From Flavobacterium sp. KS-LB2 (GTDB lineage: Bacteria > Bacteroidota > Bacteroidia > Flavobacteriales > Flavobacteriaceae), in NCBI RefSeq assembly GCF_036895565.1, contig NZ_CP145904.1, positions 868,001-932,000 on the forward strand: a DNA stretch of 64,000 bases, written 5' to 3'. Below are positions 46,527-55,947 of this stretch, one piece after another. A model generated the notes under the pieces. It was not told the origin of the DNA, made no database searches, and saw only the letters and a list, made by a program, of their open reading frames with translations. The translations under genes were made by a program, and so were the position numbers. Each line of letters starts with the position of its first letter. The first letter of the stretch is position 1.

Positions 46527-47816
46527 ATGAAGAAAGTAATTACTTTTTTTTTGTTTTTGGTTTCAGTATATACTATTGAAGCGCAGGATCAAATCAATAA
46601 CAACCTTAGTTTTGAAAAGCAAGAGATAAAAAACAACGATCAGGATAGTGCAAAATTAAAGGCAAAAAATTATAATCGGTGGTCTGTTAACGTAAATGGA
46701 GGTTTTAATGCTCCAGTTGGTCCATTTACTGTGGGCTATCATTCAGCTGCCTCTAATTATATTACAGATCCAGATTTTAATCATTTGGACTTTAATGTCA
46801 GAAAGATGTTCAATACAAAATTCGGTTTAATGTGGGTTGTGGCTTATGATAAATTTTCAAGTAGTGGTAATAGTATTCCTTTTACCAATAATATGTTTAG
46901 TACTAATTTGCAGGGTGTATTAAATATTCATCGTATATTAAACTGGGAAGAATTTACTAATACTTTTGGATTACAGCTGCATTTTGGTCCTGGATTAACT
47001 TTTTTAAAAGGTCAAGAATTACGGCTTACAACTAATAATAACAATGCTACTGGTCTCTATTTCGATAATAATTATAGTATAGTGAGTGGTGCTACAGCAC
47101 TTATAAAAGTATCGGATCGTTTTGCTTTCAATATTGATTATACGATGAACAAGAACTTTTCACATCATTTAAATCTTGATGGCAAAACAACTGTAAATCT
47201 TTCTGCCAATAGAACTGGTATTGTTCACACTGTGACAGCAGGTGCTACATTATACTTAGGTAAAAAAGATAAACATGCTGATTGGTATTGGGAGAACAAA
47301 ATAGAAAAATCTAATCAATTGCAGACGAGATTAAATTTTCTAGAAGCGCAATTGAAAGATGCTAATAATGATGGTTTACCTGATGGATGGGCTGCTTATG
47401 TAACTTCAAAAATTGATAAGTCACCAACTAATGATTTTGTGGTAAATAATCAAAGTTATAGTAATGTAGAGGCTATGAAAATGATTAATTCTCAATACGT
47501 AAATGTGTTTTTTGATTTTGACCAAAGTACAGTCTCTGCGGGTACTATATCAGCAATATTTTTCTTAATCAATTATATGAAAGAAAATCCAGCTGCAACT
47601 GTAGATATTATAGGGTATGCTGATGAACTTGGTAATCGAGACTATAACCTTAAATTATCTGAAAAAAGAGCTAAAAATGTTGAGGAAATGATCGTAAGGT
47701 CAGGAATTGATCAAAGTAGGCTGAAAGTTGTTATAAAAGGTGCTGATAATTCAGTTCCAAAAGAGTCTGAATTAGCCAGGCAATTAGTTAGAAGGGTCGC
47801 TTTTAAAGTATATTAA
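46527..47816 (+). CDS. OmpA-family outer-membrane protein
   Basis: 429 residues. Signal peptide (KKVITFFLFLVSVYTIEAQ), then an N-terminal beta-barrel of about 215 residues beginning NRWSVNVNGGFNAPVGPF and ending TAGATLYLGKK. A calcium-binding-like DANNDGLPDGWAAYV follows, then an OmpA C-terminal peptidoglycan-binding domain: VNVFFDFDQSTVSAGTIS, VDIIGYADELGNRDYNLKLS, EKRAKNVEEMIV. It fastens the outer membrane to the cell wall. A strong terminator follows at 47934-47967. Confidence 0.93.
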   Translation: MKKVITFFLFLVSVYTIEAQDQINNNLSFEKQEIKNNDQDSAKLKAKNYNRWSVNVNGGFNAPVGPFTVGYHSAASNYITDPDFNHLDFNVRKMFNTKFGLMWVVAYDKFSSSGNSIPFTNNMFSTNLQGVLNIHRILNWEEFTNTFGLQLHFGPGLTFLKGQELRLTTNNNNATGLYFDNNYSIVSGATALIKVSDRFAFNIDYTMNKNFSHHLNLDGKTTVNLSANRTGIVHTVTAGATLYLGKKDKHADWYWENKIEKSNQLQTRLNFLEAQLKDANNDGLPDGWAAYVTSKIDKSPTNDFVVNNQSYSNVEAMKMINSQYVNVFFDFDQSTVSAGTISAIFFLINYMKENPAATVDIIGYADELGNRDYNLKLSEKRAKNVEEMIVRSGIDQSRLKVVIKGADNSVPKESELARQLVRRVAFKVY

Positions 47817-47933
47817 TGTTAAAACATTCAATTTTTAGTCGTATAATTAAGAATAAAATACAACCCAAACAGACTTAAGTTGATGTACCCTTAATATTCA
47901 GAAATAGGTTTGTGGTATTACCATAAATTAAGA

Positions 47934-47967
47934 AAAGTCTCTCTCAGTTTGTGAGAGACTTTTTTTT
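47934..47967 (+). terminator. Intrinsic terminator after the OmpA gene
   Basis: AAAGTCTCTC pairs with GAGAGACTTT across a short loop, and a run of Ts follows on the plus strand. It lies about 120 bp after the OmpA stop codon. Confidence 0.8.
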
Positions 47968-48206
47968 CTGAGTAGACAAACAAATGAAATTGGATAATAG
48001 TATTTTAACGTTATTCTTTATTTGTAGGGTATGTTTTTTATAACTTAATAGTGCACATATATAATTTTTTTATGGGTGAAAGCAAGAGGATAAACAAGTA
48101 ACATTATAGTATACATCGAGATGCACATTATTATGTGTTTATTTTTGAAAATATTGTTTAACAAACTTAGTGTAAATGATTAAATTTTTATGAGGAGGCT
48201 TTTTTT

Positions 48207-48275
48207 ATGAAGAATACCTTTAAAAACAATTTAGCTATTGTACTTTTAGGTTATTTGCTAGGATATGAGATATGA
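48207..48275 (+). other. 22-codon frame with unusually strong ribosome-binding site
   Basis: ATG 48207 is preceded by GAGGAGGC about 9 nt upstream. That is a near-perfect Shine-Dalgarno sequence, which Bacteroidota genes seldom use. The frame reads MKNTFKNNLAIVLLGYLLGYEI then TGA, mostly one hydrophobic helix. It may be a membrane micropeptide or the start of a lost membrane-protein gene. The rest of 47968-48532 holds no gene that I can see. Confidence 0.3.
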
Positions 48276-48532
48276 GCAACGAGGCTTTTTACCATAATTT
48301 TAGATGAATTACAATCTTTATTTTTAAATTTATTTTAAAAAGGGGTTAGCTTATATGTAGTGTAATCAAATGTAAGATTAGATGTAAGTATTGACAAAAT
48401 GTGTAATGAATAGTATTATCTGTTGGAATTATACATTTTAAACAATCGGCTTGTAGCTATTTATAGTTAAAATCCAAAGTTTAACGTAAAAAGATATTAC
48501 AATATGTTAAAAATGTACCAAATGAAAATCAA

Positions 48533-49618
48533 TTAGTGTAGAGGTAATTTCAGTGGAAAAAATAAAGAAATTTTAGTTCCTTTGTTTTCTTCTGAAATAA
48601 TACTGAAAACACCATTTGCTTTTTTTATAATTTTTTTACTTAAATAGAGGCCTAGTCCTAGTCCATTTGGTTCTCTTTTATCCAGATTAAACTGTTGAGC
48701 AGCGTTAATTTTTTTTAATTGGTTCTCACTGAAACCAATTCCAAAATCAGCTATAGTCAATTCATAATATCTATCATTAAATATTTCTCCGTAAACCATA
48801 ACATTTGTTGTGCGAGCAGAAAATTTCAATGCGTTATCGATTAGCTCGAATAAAATTAGATTTAAGTATTCTTTATTAATGTTTAAATTTGATTCGTCGA
48901 TGTCAAAAGTTATACGTTGGGCTTCATATTCATTCATTTTAAAAATTTTATTTTTTACTTCAGAAAAAACACTAAGTATTTCACTTTGCTCGCTATTATT
49001 GAAATCAAGTGAGTTGTTGATCAAATTTTCATAAACAATGAGGTTTTGCATCGTTCTGTTAAGACGTTCACCCGACGTTTTTATAGTATTATAGAATATA
49101 TTTATATCTTTTCTTTTTTTTGTAGTCGATCTATCTATTAATAAATTGATCGTGCTTAATATATCGCTTAAGGGATTTTTTACTTCTGATAAAAAATGTT
49201 TTTTTTCACCAATGTATAAATTATTTTGAATATTTTTTATTTTTTGGAATCTATCAATTTTTGTTTCTATAATTTTAAAAAACTGTCTAGCTTTAAAAGG
49301 TTTTGAAATGAAATCATCTGCACCATCTAATAAGCATTTTCGCATTAAATTGTTCTCTTTTTTACCGGTTAGAAAGATGAATGGAATCGCAGATAATGTC
49401 TTAGTCTCTTTTATTATTTCATGTAATTCATAACCATTCATTACTGGCATCATAATATCACATATAATTAAATCTGGTGTCCAGTTGTCTAGTAAGTCTA
49501 GGGCTTCTTGTCCATTACCTGCAGCTTTTACGTCATAATTTTTGAAGACAAGAAGATCTGTTGTAACATTTCTCATTTTTAATTCGTCCTCAATAAGGAG
49601 TATTTTACTTTTTATCAT
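48533..49618 (-). CDS. Receiver / kinase-like hybrid lacking the H-box histidine
   Basis: 361 residues, the co-linear paralogue of 1241-2323. The receiver is intact (Glu10-Asp11, Asp54 in CDIMMP, Thr84, Lys106). The dimerisation helix reads FLSEVKNPLSDIL, so the position of the phosphorylated His144 of the paralogue is Ser144. The ATPase lobe is conserved: N-box FELIDNALKFS, G1 DFGIGF, G2 GLGLGLYLS. It probably cannot autophosphorylate at the usual site. It could act as a receiver-controlled scaffold, a phosphatase or a partner of another kinase. It stands alone, transcribed towards the OmpA gene. Confidence 0.85.
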   Translation of the reverse strand: MIKSKILLIEDELKMRNVTTDLLVFKNYDVKAAGNGQEALDLLDNWTPDLIICDIMMPVMNGYELHEIIKETKTLSAIPFIFLTGKKENNLMRKCLLDGADDFISKPFKARQFFKIIETKIDRFQKIKNIQNNLYIGEKKHFLSEVKNPLSDILSTINLLIDRSTTKKRKDINIFYNTIKTSGERLNRTMQNLIVYENLINNSLDFNNSEQSEILSVFSEVKNKIFKMNEYEAQRITFDIDESNLNINKEYLNLILFELIDNALKFSARTTNVMVYGEIFNDRYYELTIADFGIGFSENQLKKINAAQQFNLDKREPNGLGLGLYLSKKIIKKANGVFSIISEENKGTKISLFFPLKLPLH

Positions 49619-50486
49619 TAGTTAACAGACTTTTAATGTTGAATTTTTTAATTTTAATGAGGTGTTTTTTGATTAATAGTTCAGGGATTAACTACTTTTC
49701 AAAATTACTTTAATTAGATTACGAGATTATTTAAATACTATTATTTTTAAAAGAAATACCTATAATTTTAAATAAGTGTATTTGTTTTCTTAAAAGTGTA
49801 TCTATAAAAAAAAAACTAATTAGTTAGGATATAATAACTTTAAGAAGTTGCATTTTAAGAATTATTAATGCTGAGTTAATTTAGATTATAGTTATGCATG
49901 TAAATAATGAAAAGGTGGATTGTTGCAAGTTTTATTTTATTAGAAGAATAACAACTTAAAAATATAGATATGAATATATTTGATTTATCCTTTAATTCTT
50001 AAACTAGAAATTTTGATTAAGTAAGTAGCATTGAACTTTAGAATTAACGAAATTCTCTGTAAATTTAGATTATTTGTATTTTTTATTAACACATCAGTTA
50101 TAATTTATAATCATTGATGTAAAAAAATTAGTTTAGTTGCTTGTTATCATTTTTCTTACTAAGCAGCTTATTAAAATTTGTTATAATAATAGATTTTACA
50201 ATTATGATTTGGTTGATTGCTATAAGCTGTTTCGGTAAGAATTTTTTTTTGTAAGGTGTATATAGCATATTTAATCGATACGTTTGGTATCTGGTTTGTT
50301 ATTATTTGAATTAAAAGATGTTAGTTTTTTAGATCGGGAATATTGAAAAAATCCTTTGTTATTTTAAAAAAAAAATATTTTTAATTATACTGAATTATTA
50401 GCTTATGAAACGTGTAAGTACCAATTTTAAAGATAAATCTCTTTAAAAAGGGATCATTGTAATGATAAGATTTACTTGAATGTTTT
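49619..50486. other. Gene-free AT-rich region
   Basis: About 870 bp with stops in every frame, no RNA gene and no clear repeat. It separates the regulator from the defence-gene debris to its right and may be the left flank of the mobile island. Confidence 0.5.
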
Positions 50487-51092
50487 CTATTTGTTTTTTA
50501 TTAATTCAGAAATTAAATTTTTAATCCAAGTTGGGGCTACATTAATATCTTCTTTTAAATTTTTTACTGGCAATTGACACAATACTTTTTTAATTTTTAG
50601 TGTGGCATTTTCATTGATGTTTTCCTTTCCTAATTCTTTAAATCCTTGGATTACTGCATTCAGTTTTTTATTTTTTATAGTCAAGTTTTTTGGTGTTGTC
50701 TTCTTGAATGTTATTATACTTTTTCGAACTTTAATTTTTCTGACCGGTCCATCAGTTATATAGACTAAATTCATAGGAATTTCAGCAGATAATCCTAATT
50801 GTTTCAATGCAAGTGCACCTGTTGAATTTATTCTTGCTTTATCTCTTTTTGCTATACCCAATGCAATTTCTTCGGTGGAAGGAAATATAGTTCTCAATAT
50901 CTTGTCTTTTTTAGGATATAAATAAATTCCACGTGCTAATCTAATTAAGATTTCTTTTTTTTCCAGTCTAATAAGTACTCTTTTGACATTTTCGGCCGTG
51001 CCATATTCTCTAAAGTCAGTAGAAAAAATAATAGTTCCTTTTTTTAAGGTTTTAATATTTTCTTCTATTTGATTATGAATTGATTGTGGCAT
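50487..51092 (-). CDS. DUF6088 / AbiEi-like antitoxin-type protein
   Basis: 201 residues. The N-terminal winged helix (FSTDFREYGTAENVKRVLIR, KEILIRLARGIYLYPK) is the AbiEi-type antitoxin and repressor start. The middle region continues with FPSTEEIALGIAKRDKARIN, GALALKQLGLS and NLVYITDGPVRKIKV. This matches the DUF6088 family, which usually lies next to an AbiEii nucleotidyltransferase toxin. Here the nearest toxin-like gene is 1.4 kb away, is broken, and is separated by pseudogene debris. It therefore looks like an orphan antitoxin, open and apparently intact. Confidence 0.75.
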   Translation of the reverse strand: MPQSIHNQIEENIKTLKKGTIIFSTDFREYGTAENVKRVLIRLEKKEILIRLARGIYLYPKKDKILRTIFPSTEEIALGIAKRDKARINSTGALALKQLGLSAEIPMNLVYITDGPVRKIKVRKSIITFKKTTPKNLTIKNKKLNAVIQGFKELGKENINENATLKIKKVLCQLPVKNLKEDINVAPTWIKNLISELIKNK

Positions 51093-51495
51093 TGTTTTGT
51101 AGCATTGTTTTGTGGTTATAATAAATAAACTTACAAACCAGGCAATATTTTATCGGGATATAATTAGCAATTGTTAAGATGTAAGTTATAAATGGGATTA
51201 CTTTTGTAATGTTTGTGGTTTCCTTTTAGATATATCTGATACATAAAATCCGATTATTACAAAATCCACTTATTATAGAATAAAAAGTAATTCTGAAAAG
51301 AAATTTAATAGCTATATTTAATTCAATGGTAAATCTTAATCGTGATTTTAATTTGAGAATAATAGTTCCAGATTTAATGCATAGCTTTAATAGCTTATAT
51401 GCTATCAAAAAGCAATTTTAGAATTTTTAGAAAAAGATATGAATGATTAGTAATTCTTAGGATACACTTCATGAACAATAAAGAGGATTAATGGT

Positions 51496-52000
51496 TAACT
51501 TCTATAATCACCCTACATTATAAAAGAATAGCGCGTCAATAAAAATTCAAAAAGCTTATGAACAGTTATATCAAACTAATAAGATTTATAAAACGATAGA
51601 TAAAGTAAGTTTTAATCCTCCAGTTACTGAACAATATAATTTTTTAGGAGGTAATTTACGTTGGGATGTGAGTCTAAAACCACTTACTCCTTTTCGTTTG
51701 TAAGGTTTATTATATCTTTCAGACTGTAATGAAAATGAAGGAGCTTTTAATTGTGTACCTAGTTTTAATCATCAAATTACCAATTGGATGGCTGTCCTTT
51801 CTTTAAATGAAAATCCACGAGAATCAATTCTTAAGGAATTGATTACAAGGTGTTTAATTATTAAAGCAGGTGATTTTATTATTTGGCATCAAGCCTTACC
51901 GCATTGTGCTACTCCTAATTATGCAAGTCTCCAAGATTTGTTCAATATTTAACTTATTTTCCTGAAAAATATATAGAAAGTGCGGAATGGATTTGAAATC
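51496..52000 (+). pseudogene. Phytanoyl-CoA dioxygenase-like pseudogene
   Basis: On the plus strand one frame reads FYNHPTL, a stop, then IKIQKAYEQLYQTNKIYKTI, DKVSFNPPVTEQYNFLGGNL, RWDVSLKPLTPFRL, a TAA, LLYLSDCNENEGAFNCVPSF, and GDFIIWHQALPHCATPN. After a one-base frame change near 51932 the sequence PRFVQYLTYFPEKYIES follows. The HQALPHCATPN block and the PRFVQYLTY tail fit PhyH-type Fe(II)/2-oxoglutarate oxygenases. There are two nonsense codons and one frameshift, and the N-terminal half is not recognisable. 51093-51495 holds nothing else I can name. Confidence 0.7.
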
Positions 52001-52161
52001 TTTTAATTTATTAGGTTTAATACTGGAAAATAGTTGGCAAAAATTGGACATTATCCTCTTACACCAATTGCAATATCTTTTAGATAGATTCCTTTTTTAG
52101 AATCGACCAAATACTGCCTTATTGTTTTTTTAGCTAAATTAGTTGTCCTTTTACTTAAGTT

Positions 52162-52365
52162 TTATTTTCTGATTACAAAATCATTATATCCTAAACCTTC
52201 TACTTGGAGCATTTCTACGAAATCATCCATATCTATTTCGCCAATCTGTTCTTTTAATCTTCTAGCTTCTCTAGCCACTCTATTTTCTACCATTATGAGA
52301 GCGAAAAAAGGCATCATAAATATAGGAAATTCACTTTGTTTAATTCCTTAACCTATTAGCGAATT
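52162..52365 (-). pseudogene. Unassigned coding fragment, perhaps HsdM-like
   Basis: A minus-strand frame reads GIKQSEFPIFMMPFFALIMV then ENRVAREARRLKEQIGEIDM and a segment ending LGYNDFVIRK, with TLKTANSLIG-like sequence continuing upstream past one TAA. The hydrophobic FMMPFFALIM stretch after a helical start is reminiscent of the N-terminal region of type I methyltransferase subunits, but I am not certain. No methyltransferase motifs (NPPF) are present, so at most an N-terminal stub survives. Confidence 0.35.
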
Positions 52366-52500
52366 GGCTGTTTTCAAATATCGCTTTCGTATTTTAATAT
52401 TTTTATGCTTATTTTATGCTGTTTGTTTTATGCTAAAGCTTTTATACAAATAGTAAAAAGCTTCCGAATTATTTTTTTTAATTTGTTATACTGTGGGTCT

Positions 52501-53459
52501 TCAATTAACCATTCTTTTATTTCGAGAGGATTTTTGAATTTTTCGATTTTTTATTGTTTCACGGGATTGTATTAGTTTGGCTAGATAAGCCACTTTTGCT
52601 GCTGCAGTTATAGCTTCGTCAATGTTAAATCTATCAATTGTAAAATTGGTGAAATTGCGAATACTTAACTGTAAGTGTTTGAAATCCTCTGATTTTGTAT
52701 CACGTTCCGCTAATATGAAACATGCTGTCCGAGTATCTTCTAATACTTCCTTGGCTGTACAATCTAATTTTCGGAAACCTATTTCTTCTTGGACAACTTT
52801 GTCATAGCTTTTTTTGACTATTTCCAAATTAGTTATATTATCAAATAAAAAAGCAATGTCGTACAACTGTTTTATAATTTCTACCTGACGGTTTTTATTA
52901 TATAATATTCCAGTTGTTTTGATGCAAATGCTATTAATTTGTCGTTTAAGATAGAGTCAAATGTTGACATTGTAATTATAACATCTTCTCCTGAAGTAGC
53001 CAGCCATGAGTGCTTTATTCGAAGTTCTCGAACGTCCGGGTATGGATTTGGTGTATAGAGTAAGTCCAAAAGAACTGGCTCTATGTGACCATCCACTGCG
53101 CTTTTATAATACATTTTGAAATGCCCTACAGGTGCATCGAGGGTATGTTTGCGGCTGTTGTCGTCTTCCCAACTGATAAAGGTTTTTTTAGTAACTATTT
53201 TTTGTAAAACGGCACTTATTTCTTTTTCCGTATGTTCTGTGATACTATCAATGTTAATGAAAAAACGTTTAGAGATTTCGGTTGCCAGCAACAAGGCTGT
53301 TCCACCTTTGAAAGTAAAAATTAATCCTTTCAAACGCAGCTGCCCTAAGAGCATCAATGCCCATATTACTTTTTCAATTAATTTAGGATCAATTTGCCTT
53401 CCTAACTTATTTTTCAAGCTGGAGATCCATTCTATCTGATGTGTTTTGTTGTCAATCAT
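52501..53459 (-). pseudogene. AbiEii/AbiGii-type nucleotidyltransferase toxin, frameshifted
   Basis: The two halves are an N-terminal part (53459-52881) with FTFKGGTALLLATEISKRFF then NIDSITEH, and a C-terminal part (52866-52501) starting YDIAFLFDNITNLEIVKKSY. Near 52918 the reading frame changes by one base. After LIAFASK, the second frame continues TTGILYNKNRQVEIIKQLYD, exactly in register with the downstream half. So this was one gene of about 318 codons. The nucleotidyltransferase metal motif, DxD after GG(S/T) in the family, reads N-I-D here. Both the frameshift and this change argue against toxin activity. Confidence 0.82.
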
Positions 53460-53469
53460 AGTTGTTAAC

Positions 53470-53500
53470 TTTTGGCAAAAAATACATTAATTTGCCAAAA
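53470..53500. promoter_or_regulatory. Palindromic operator-like site before the toxin gene
   Basis: TTTTGGCAAA (53470-53479) and TTTGCCAAAA (53491-53500) are perfect inverted arms with an 11-nt spacer. They lie 11 bp upstream of the toxin start, in the gap after the DUF6577-like gene. The same core recurs at 54266-54309. Confidence 0.6.
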
Positions 53501-53505
53501 CTAAA

Positions 53506-54222
53506 TTAATTTTCGGTTTCCTGCTCTCTGTTTCTGCGCATTGCGTATCGTTTCATTTTTGCGATATTTACAGGGTATTTTTTGAATGTTGTGTTAAAAA
53601 TAAAATCGAGTTCACCTTGTTGGGTTGCAAATAGGTCTTTATCGATAATCATATCTACTAACAATTTTTCCAAAGAAGAGATTTCGATTTTATCGATTTG
53701 TATTGTTGGTGATTCTGTTACCAGGTTTTTTAATTATGGTTATTTCTTCGGTGTTTGTGCTTATGTACCTTTTAAATATCTCTTCATCGGGATTGATGTA
53801 TACATTTTTGGTACTTTCGCTAATACTATCGAAGACTTATTCTACAGTTTCTTTTCCAGTTTCTTTTCCAGTTTTCACTACAGTGAAGTTTTTAAATGTT
53901 TGGTGTCGCATTAGGTCATTTATCCATTTTGTATTCCAAACACAAATTTTTATGAACGGAAATTCTTTATGAATTTTATTACATACCTTTTTCAGGGCTT
54001 GATTTATTTCGGGTTTGAAATTTGATTTACTTGAAATTGTGTACATTCTTCTTGATGGATTATTGATTATGCCCGCCTTTGTAAGTTTAGAAAGATAAAC
54101 AGTAATGGTACTTTCCATTAGATCCGGAAAATCATTTATTATTTCTTGTATCAGTTTTTTCTAGAAAGTTGATTTTCAGTTTCAAAGTAATTGTGAATTG
54201 TATTTTCAAGCGCTTTTGTCAC
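53506..54222 (-). pseudogene. DUF6577-like winged-helix partner of the toxin, degraded
   Basis: Pieces in different frames reconstruct one protein. The N-terminal ENTIHNYFETENQLSR is followed by a frame change at an A-run with KLIQEIINDFPDLMESTITV, then YLSKLTKAGIINN, RRMYTISSKSNFKPEINQAL and KICVWNTKWINDLMRHQTFK. After a TAA comes VYINPDEEIFKRYIS. After another frame change come LVTESPTIQIDKIEISSLEK, LLVDMIIDKDLFATQQGEL and KYPVNIAKMKRYAMRR. The order matches DUF6577 proteins found beside AbiEii toxins in Bacteroidota. At least one stop and two frameshifts are present. The start is not certain; a GTG at 54222 is possible. Confidence 0.72.
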
Positions 54223-54265
54223 AGGGTCAATTTTAAAAAAAGTGAAGGGATTACTTTTTTTAATA

Positions 54266-54309
54266 AATTAAGTTTTGGCAGTAAATTTATTTTTTGCCAA
54301 AACTTAATT
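54266..54309. promoter_or_regulatory. Large palindrome upstream of the DUF6577-like gene
   Basis: AATTAAGTTTTGGCA (54266-54280) and TGCCAAAACTTAATT (54295-54309) are a perfect 15-bp inverted repeat with a 14-nt spacer. The core TTTTGGCA is shared with the palindrome at 53470-53500. AbiEi-type antitoxins are known to repress their own operon through paired inverted repeats, so this is probably the operator of the broken toxin-antitoxin operon. Confidence 0.65.
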
Positions 54310-54315
54310 ATTGTT

Positions 54316-54490
54316 TTATAGGGTGTATTCCGCTTTATAGAGAAAACCATCATCGTTTGTGTGGAGTATTTTATCAATAGCTATTCCGTTAAAAATGGCA
54401 CGTTTCCTAGGGAACACTAGATTTCCATAAAGTGCTTCGATTTCTGAAGGTATAAGATTACTAGTGATATATGTGCTGGATATGTTTTAA
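54316..54490 (-). pseudogene. Unidentified C-terminal coding remnant
   Basis: On the minus strand about 56 codons are open: STYITSNLIPSEIEALYGNL then VFPRKRAIFNGIAIDKILH and GFLYKAEYTL, ending with TAA at 54316. The ITSNLxPxEIExxYG segment is faintly like DnaC/IstB-type ATPases, but that is not a safe assignment. It lies downstream of the relaxase gene and may be part of the mobile element's lost replication or mobilisation genes. 54490-54672 holds nothing further. Confidence 0.3.
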
Positions 54491-54672
54491 ATAAATGTAT
54501 CATAGTGACTTCATAGGATTTTGCCTAGTGCAATAGTTATCACAATGTTTAGTGCTGTTTTTTGTTCTTAAAGCATCAAAACGCCATGAACTTAGCTGAA
54601 TTTGATTTTCACCGTTTTTAATGTATCAATTTTGGATTTCAGAGCAATGTCTTTATTGAACAAAATGGTTTT

Positions 54673-55947
54673 TCAATTATCAGACCATCCTTTTCTTTTT
54701 TTCTTCTTTCTTTTCTTTTTCAACTGATTAGGCATATAATCCGAAGAATTTTCTACCTGTATCAACATGTCTAATAATTTGACCAAATCTGCAATAGTAA
54801 GTGAATTTTTTTGCTGTTGAAGATCATCAATTAATGATTTTTTAGAAGGAAGTTTTTCATGAATCTGATTTCCTTTTTCTTGACCAGCAACCTTTAATCC
54901 GCAACGTTCTTGAATCGCTTTTGCACTGTATTCTTTTCCTAAATTACTACCATTAAAAACACTTTTGGTCTTGTGGTCAACATAGGTAATACCATAAAGC
55001 AGACCTTCTGCACTTTTTCTAAAAACAGTATTAATGCCTTCTTTTTCCAATAGCCTTGCCAGTTCGTTTATGGACAGTGCTCGCTCTTTTAGTAGTACAA
55101 TATCAATGACATTTTTTACCCGTGCTTTGTCGGGTATTCTTCTTACTTCATTGCGTTTAAATTTTTCCTCTAGAAATTTTAAAGTCGGTTTACTATAAAA
55201 ATCACTTGCTTTAATTGGAACACCAATTGGCTTTCCTTGTTCGTCCAGAATTCGATACACTAATCCTTTAGCCAAAAATATTTTTGAATTTTCGCTACCA
55301 CGGTCAGCCATTACATTATACTGCTTTAGTACTGCATTAAGTTCGGGAAGGCTCGCATACTTGTATTGATTCAGGACTGCATTCAAAACGTTGGATATGG
55401 CTTTCTTTGATTCAATTCGACCGTATTGCACCTTGCCAATAGAAATAGGCTGCAATGTAAATTCCTCTTTCTTTTTTCTTCCTTCCGCTTTAACGAGTCC
55501 AAACAGTTCTTCAATTTCTTTACGAGCTGGCTCAGATTTCCTTATCCCTAAATGATGCAGGTCAATCCGTTTACCGTCCCTTTCAATATTGATAGTTACC
55601 ACATGTAAATGAGGGTGTCCTGCATCGTGATGTTGGTATACTAAATAAGGTTGTTTTCCGAAACCGATTTTCTCCATATAAGTATCGGCAATAGCTATTA
55701 GTTTTTCTTTAGAATGATTTTCCGAGGGATCAAAATTCAGGGAAATATGTACGCTATTCCGCTTTGCGTTTTCGTTTAATTCCATCCGTTTTACAAAACG
55801 GTTTAGCTTTATGGTATCACTCACTTTATCGACATCGACAGGATAGTTTCCTACTGAGATACACTCCGCTACTCCAGCTTTAACTTTGTTTTCATTGTAA
55901 TTAAAAATACTACGGATCGAATGGCTTGTTTTTATGATTGTAACCAT
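54673..55947 (-). CDS. Relaxase / mobilization nuclease
   Basis: 424 residues, Relaxase/Mobilisation nuclease family. The catalytic Tyr is probably Tyr17 in FNYNENKV. The three-histidine metal motif is HHDAGHPHLHVV (His107, His111, His113/115). The C-terminal region is Lys-rich and ends with a KKKRKKKKRKG-like basic tail that could bind DNA. It nicks oriT and pilots the strand during transfer. It overlaps the upstream MobC gene by 16 bp. No coupling protein or type IV secretion genes are in the window, so the element would be mobilizable and depend on a helper. Confidence 0.9.
   Translation of the reverse strand: MVTIIKTSHSIRSIFNYNENKVKAGVAECISVGNYPVDVDKVSDTIKLNRFVKRMELNENAKRNSVHISLNFDPSENHSKEKLIAIADTYMEKIGFGKQPYLVYQHHDAGHPHLHVVTINIERDGKRIDLHHLGIRKSEPARKEIEELFGLVKAEGRKKKEEFTLQPISIGKVQYGRIESKKAISNVLNAVLNQYKYASLPELNAVLKQYNVMADRGSENSKIFLAKGLVYRILDEQGKPIGVPIKASDFYSKPTLKFLEEKFKRNEVRRIPDKARVKNVIDIVLLKERALSINELARLLEKEGINTVFRKSAEGLLYGITYVDHKTKSVFNGSNLGKEYSAKAIQERCGLKVAGQEKGNQIHEKLPSKKSLIDDLQQQKNSLTIADLVKLLDMLIQVENSSDYMPNQLKKKRKKKKRKGWSDN

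Noticed and set aside
51226..51408. 60-codon minus-strand frame
   Set aside because: No motif, no start context, and the surrounding DNA is pseudogene debris.
53582..53972. Plus-strand frames of 89-110 codons
   Set aside because: The minus strand at this place reconstructs a DUF6577-like protein across frameshifts, so the plus-strand frames are shadows.
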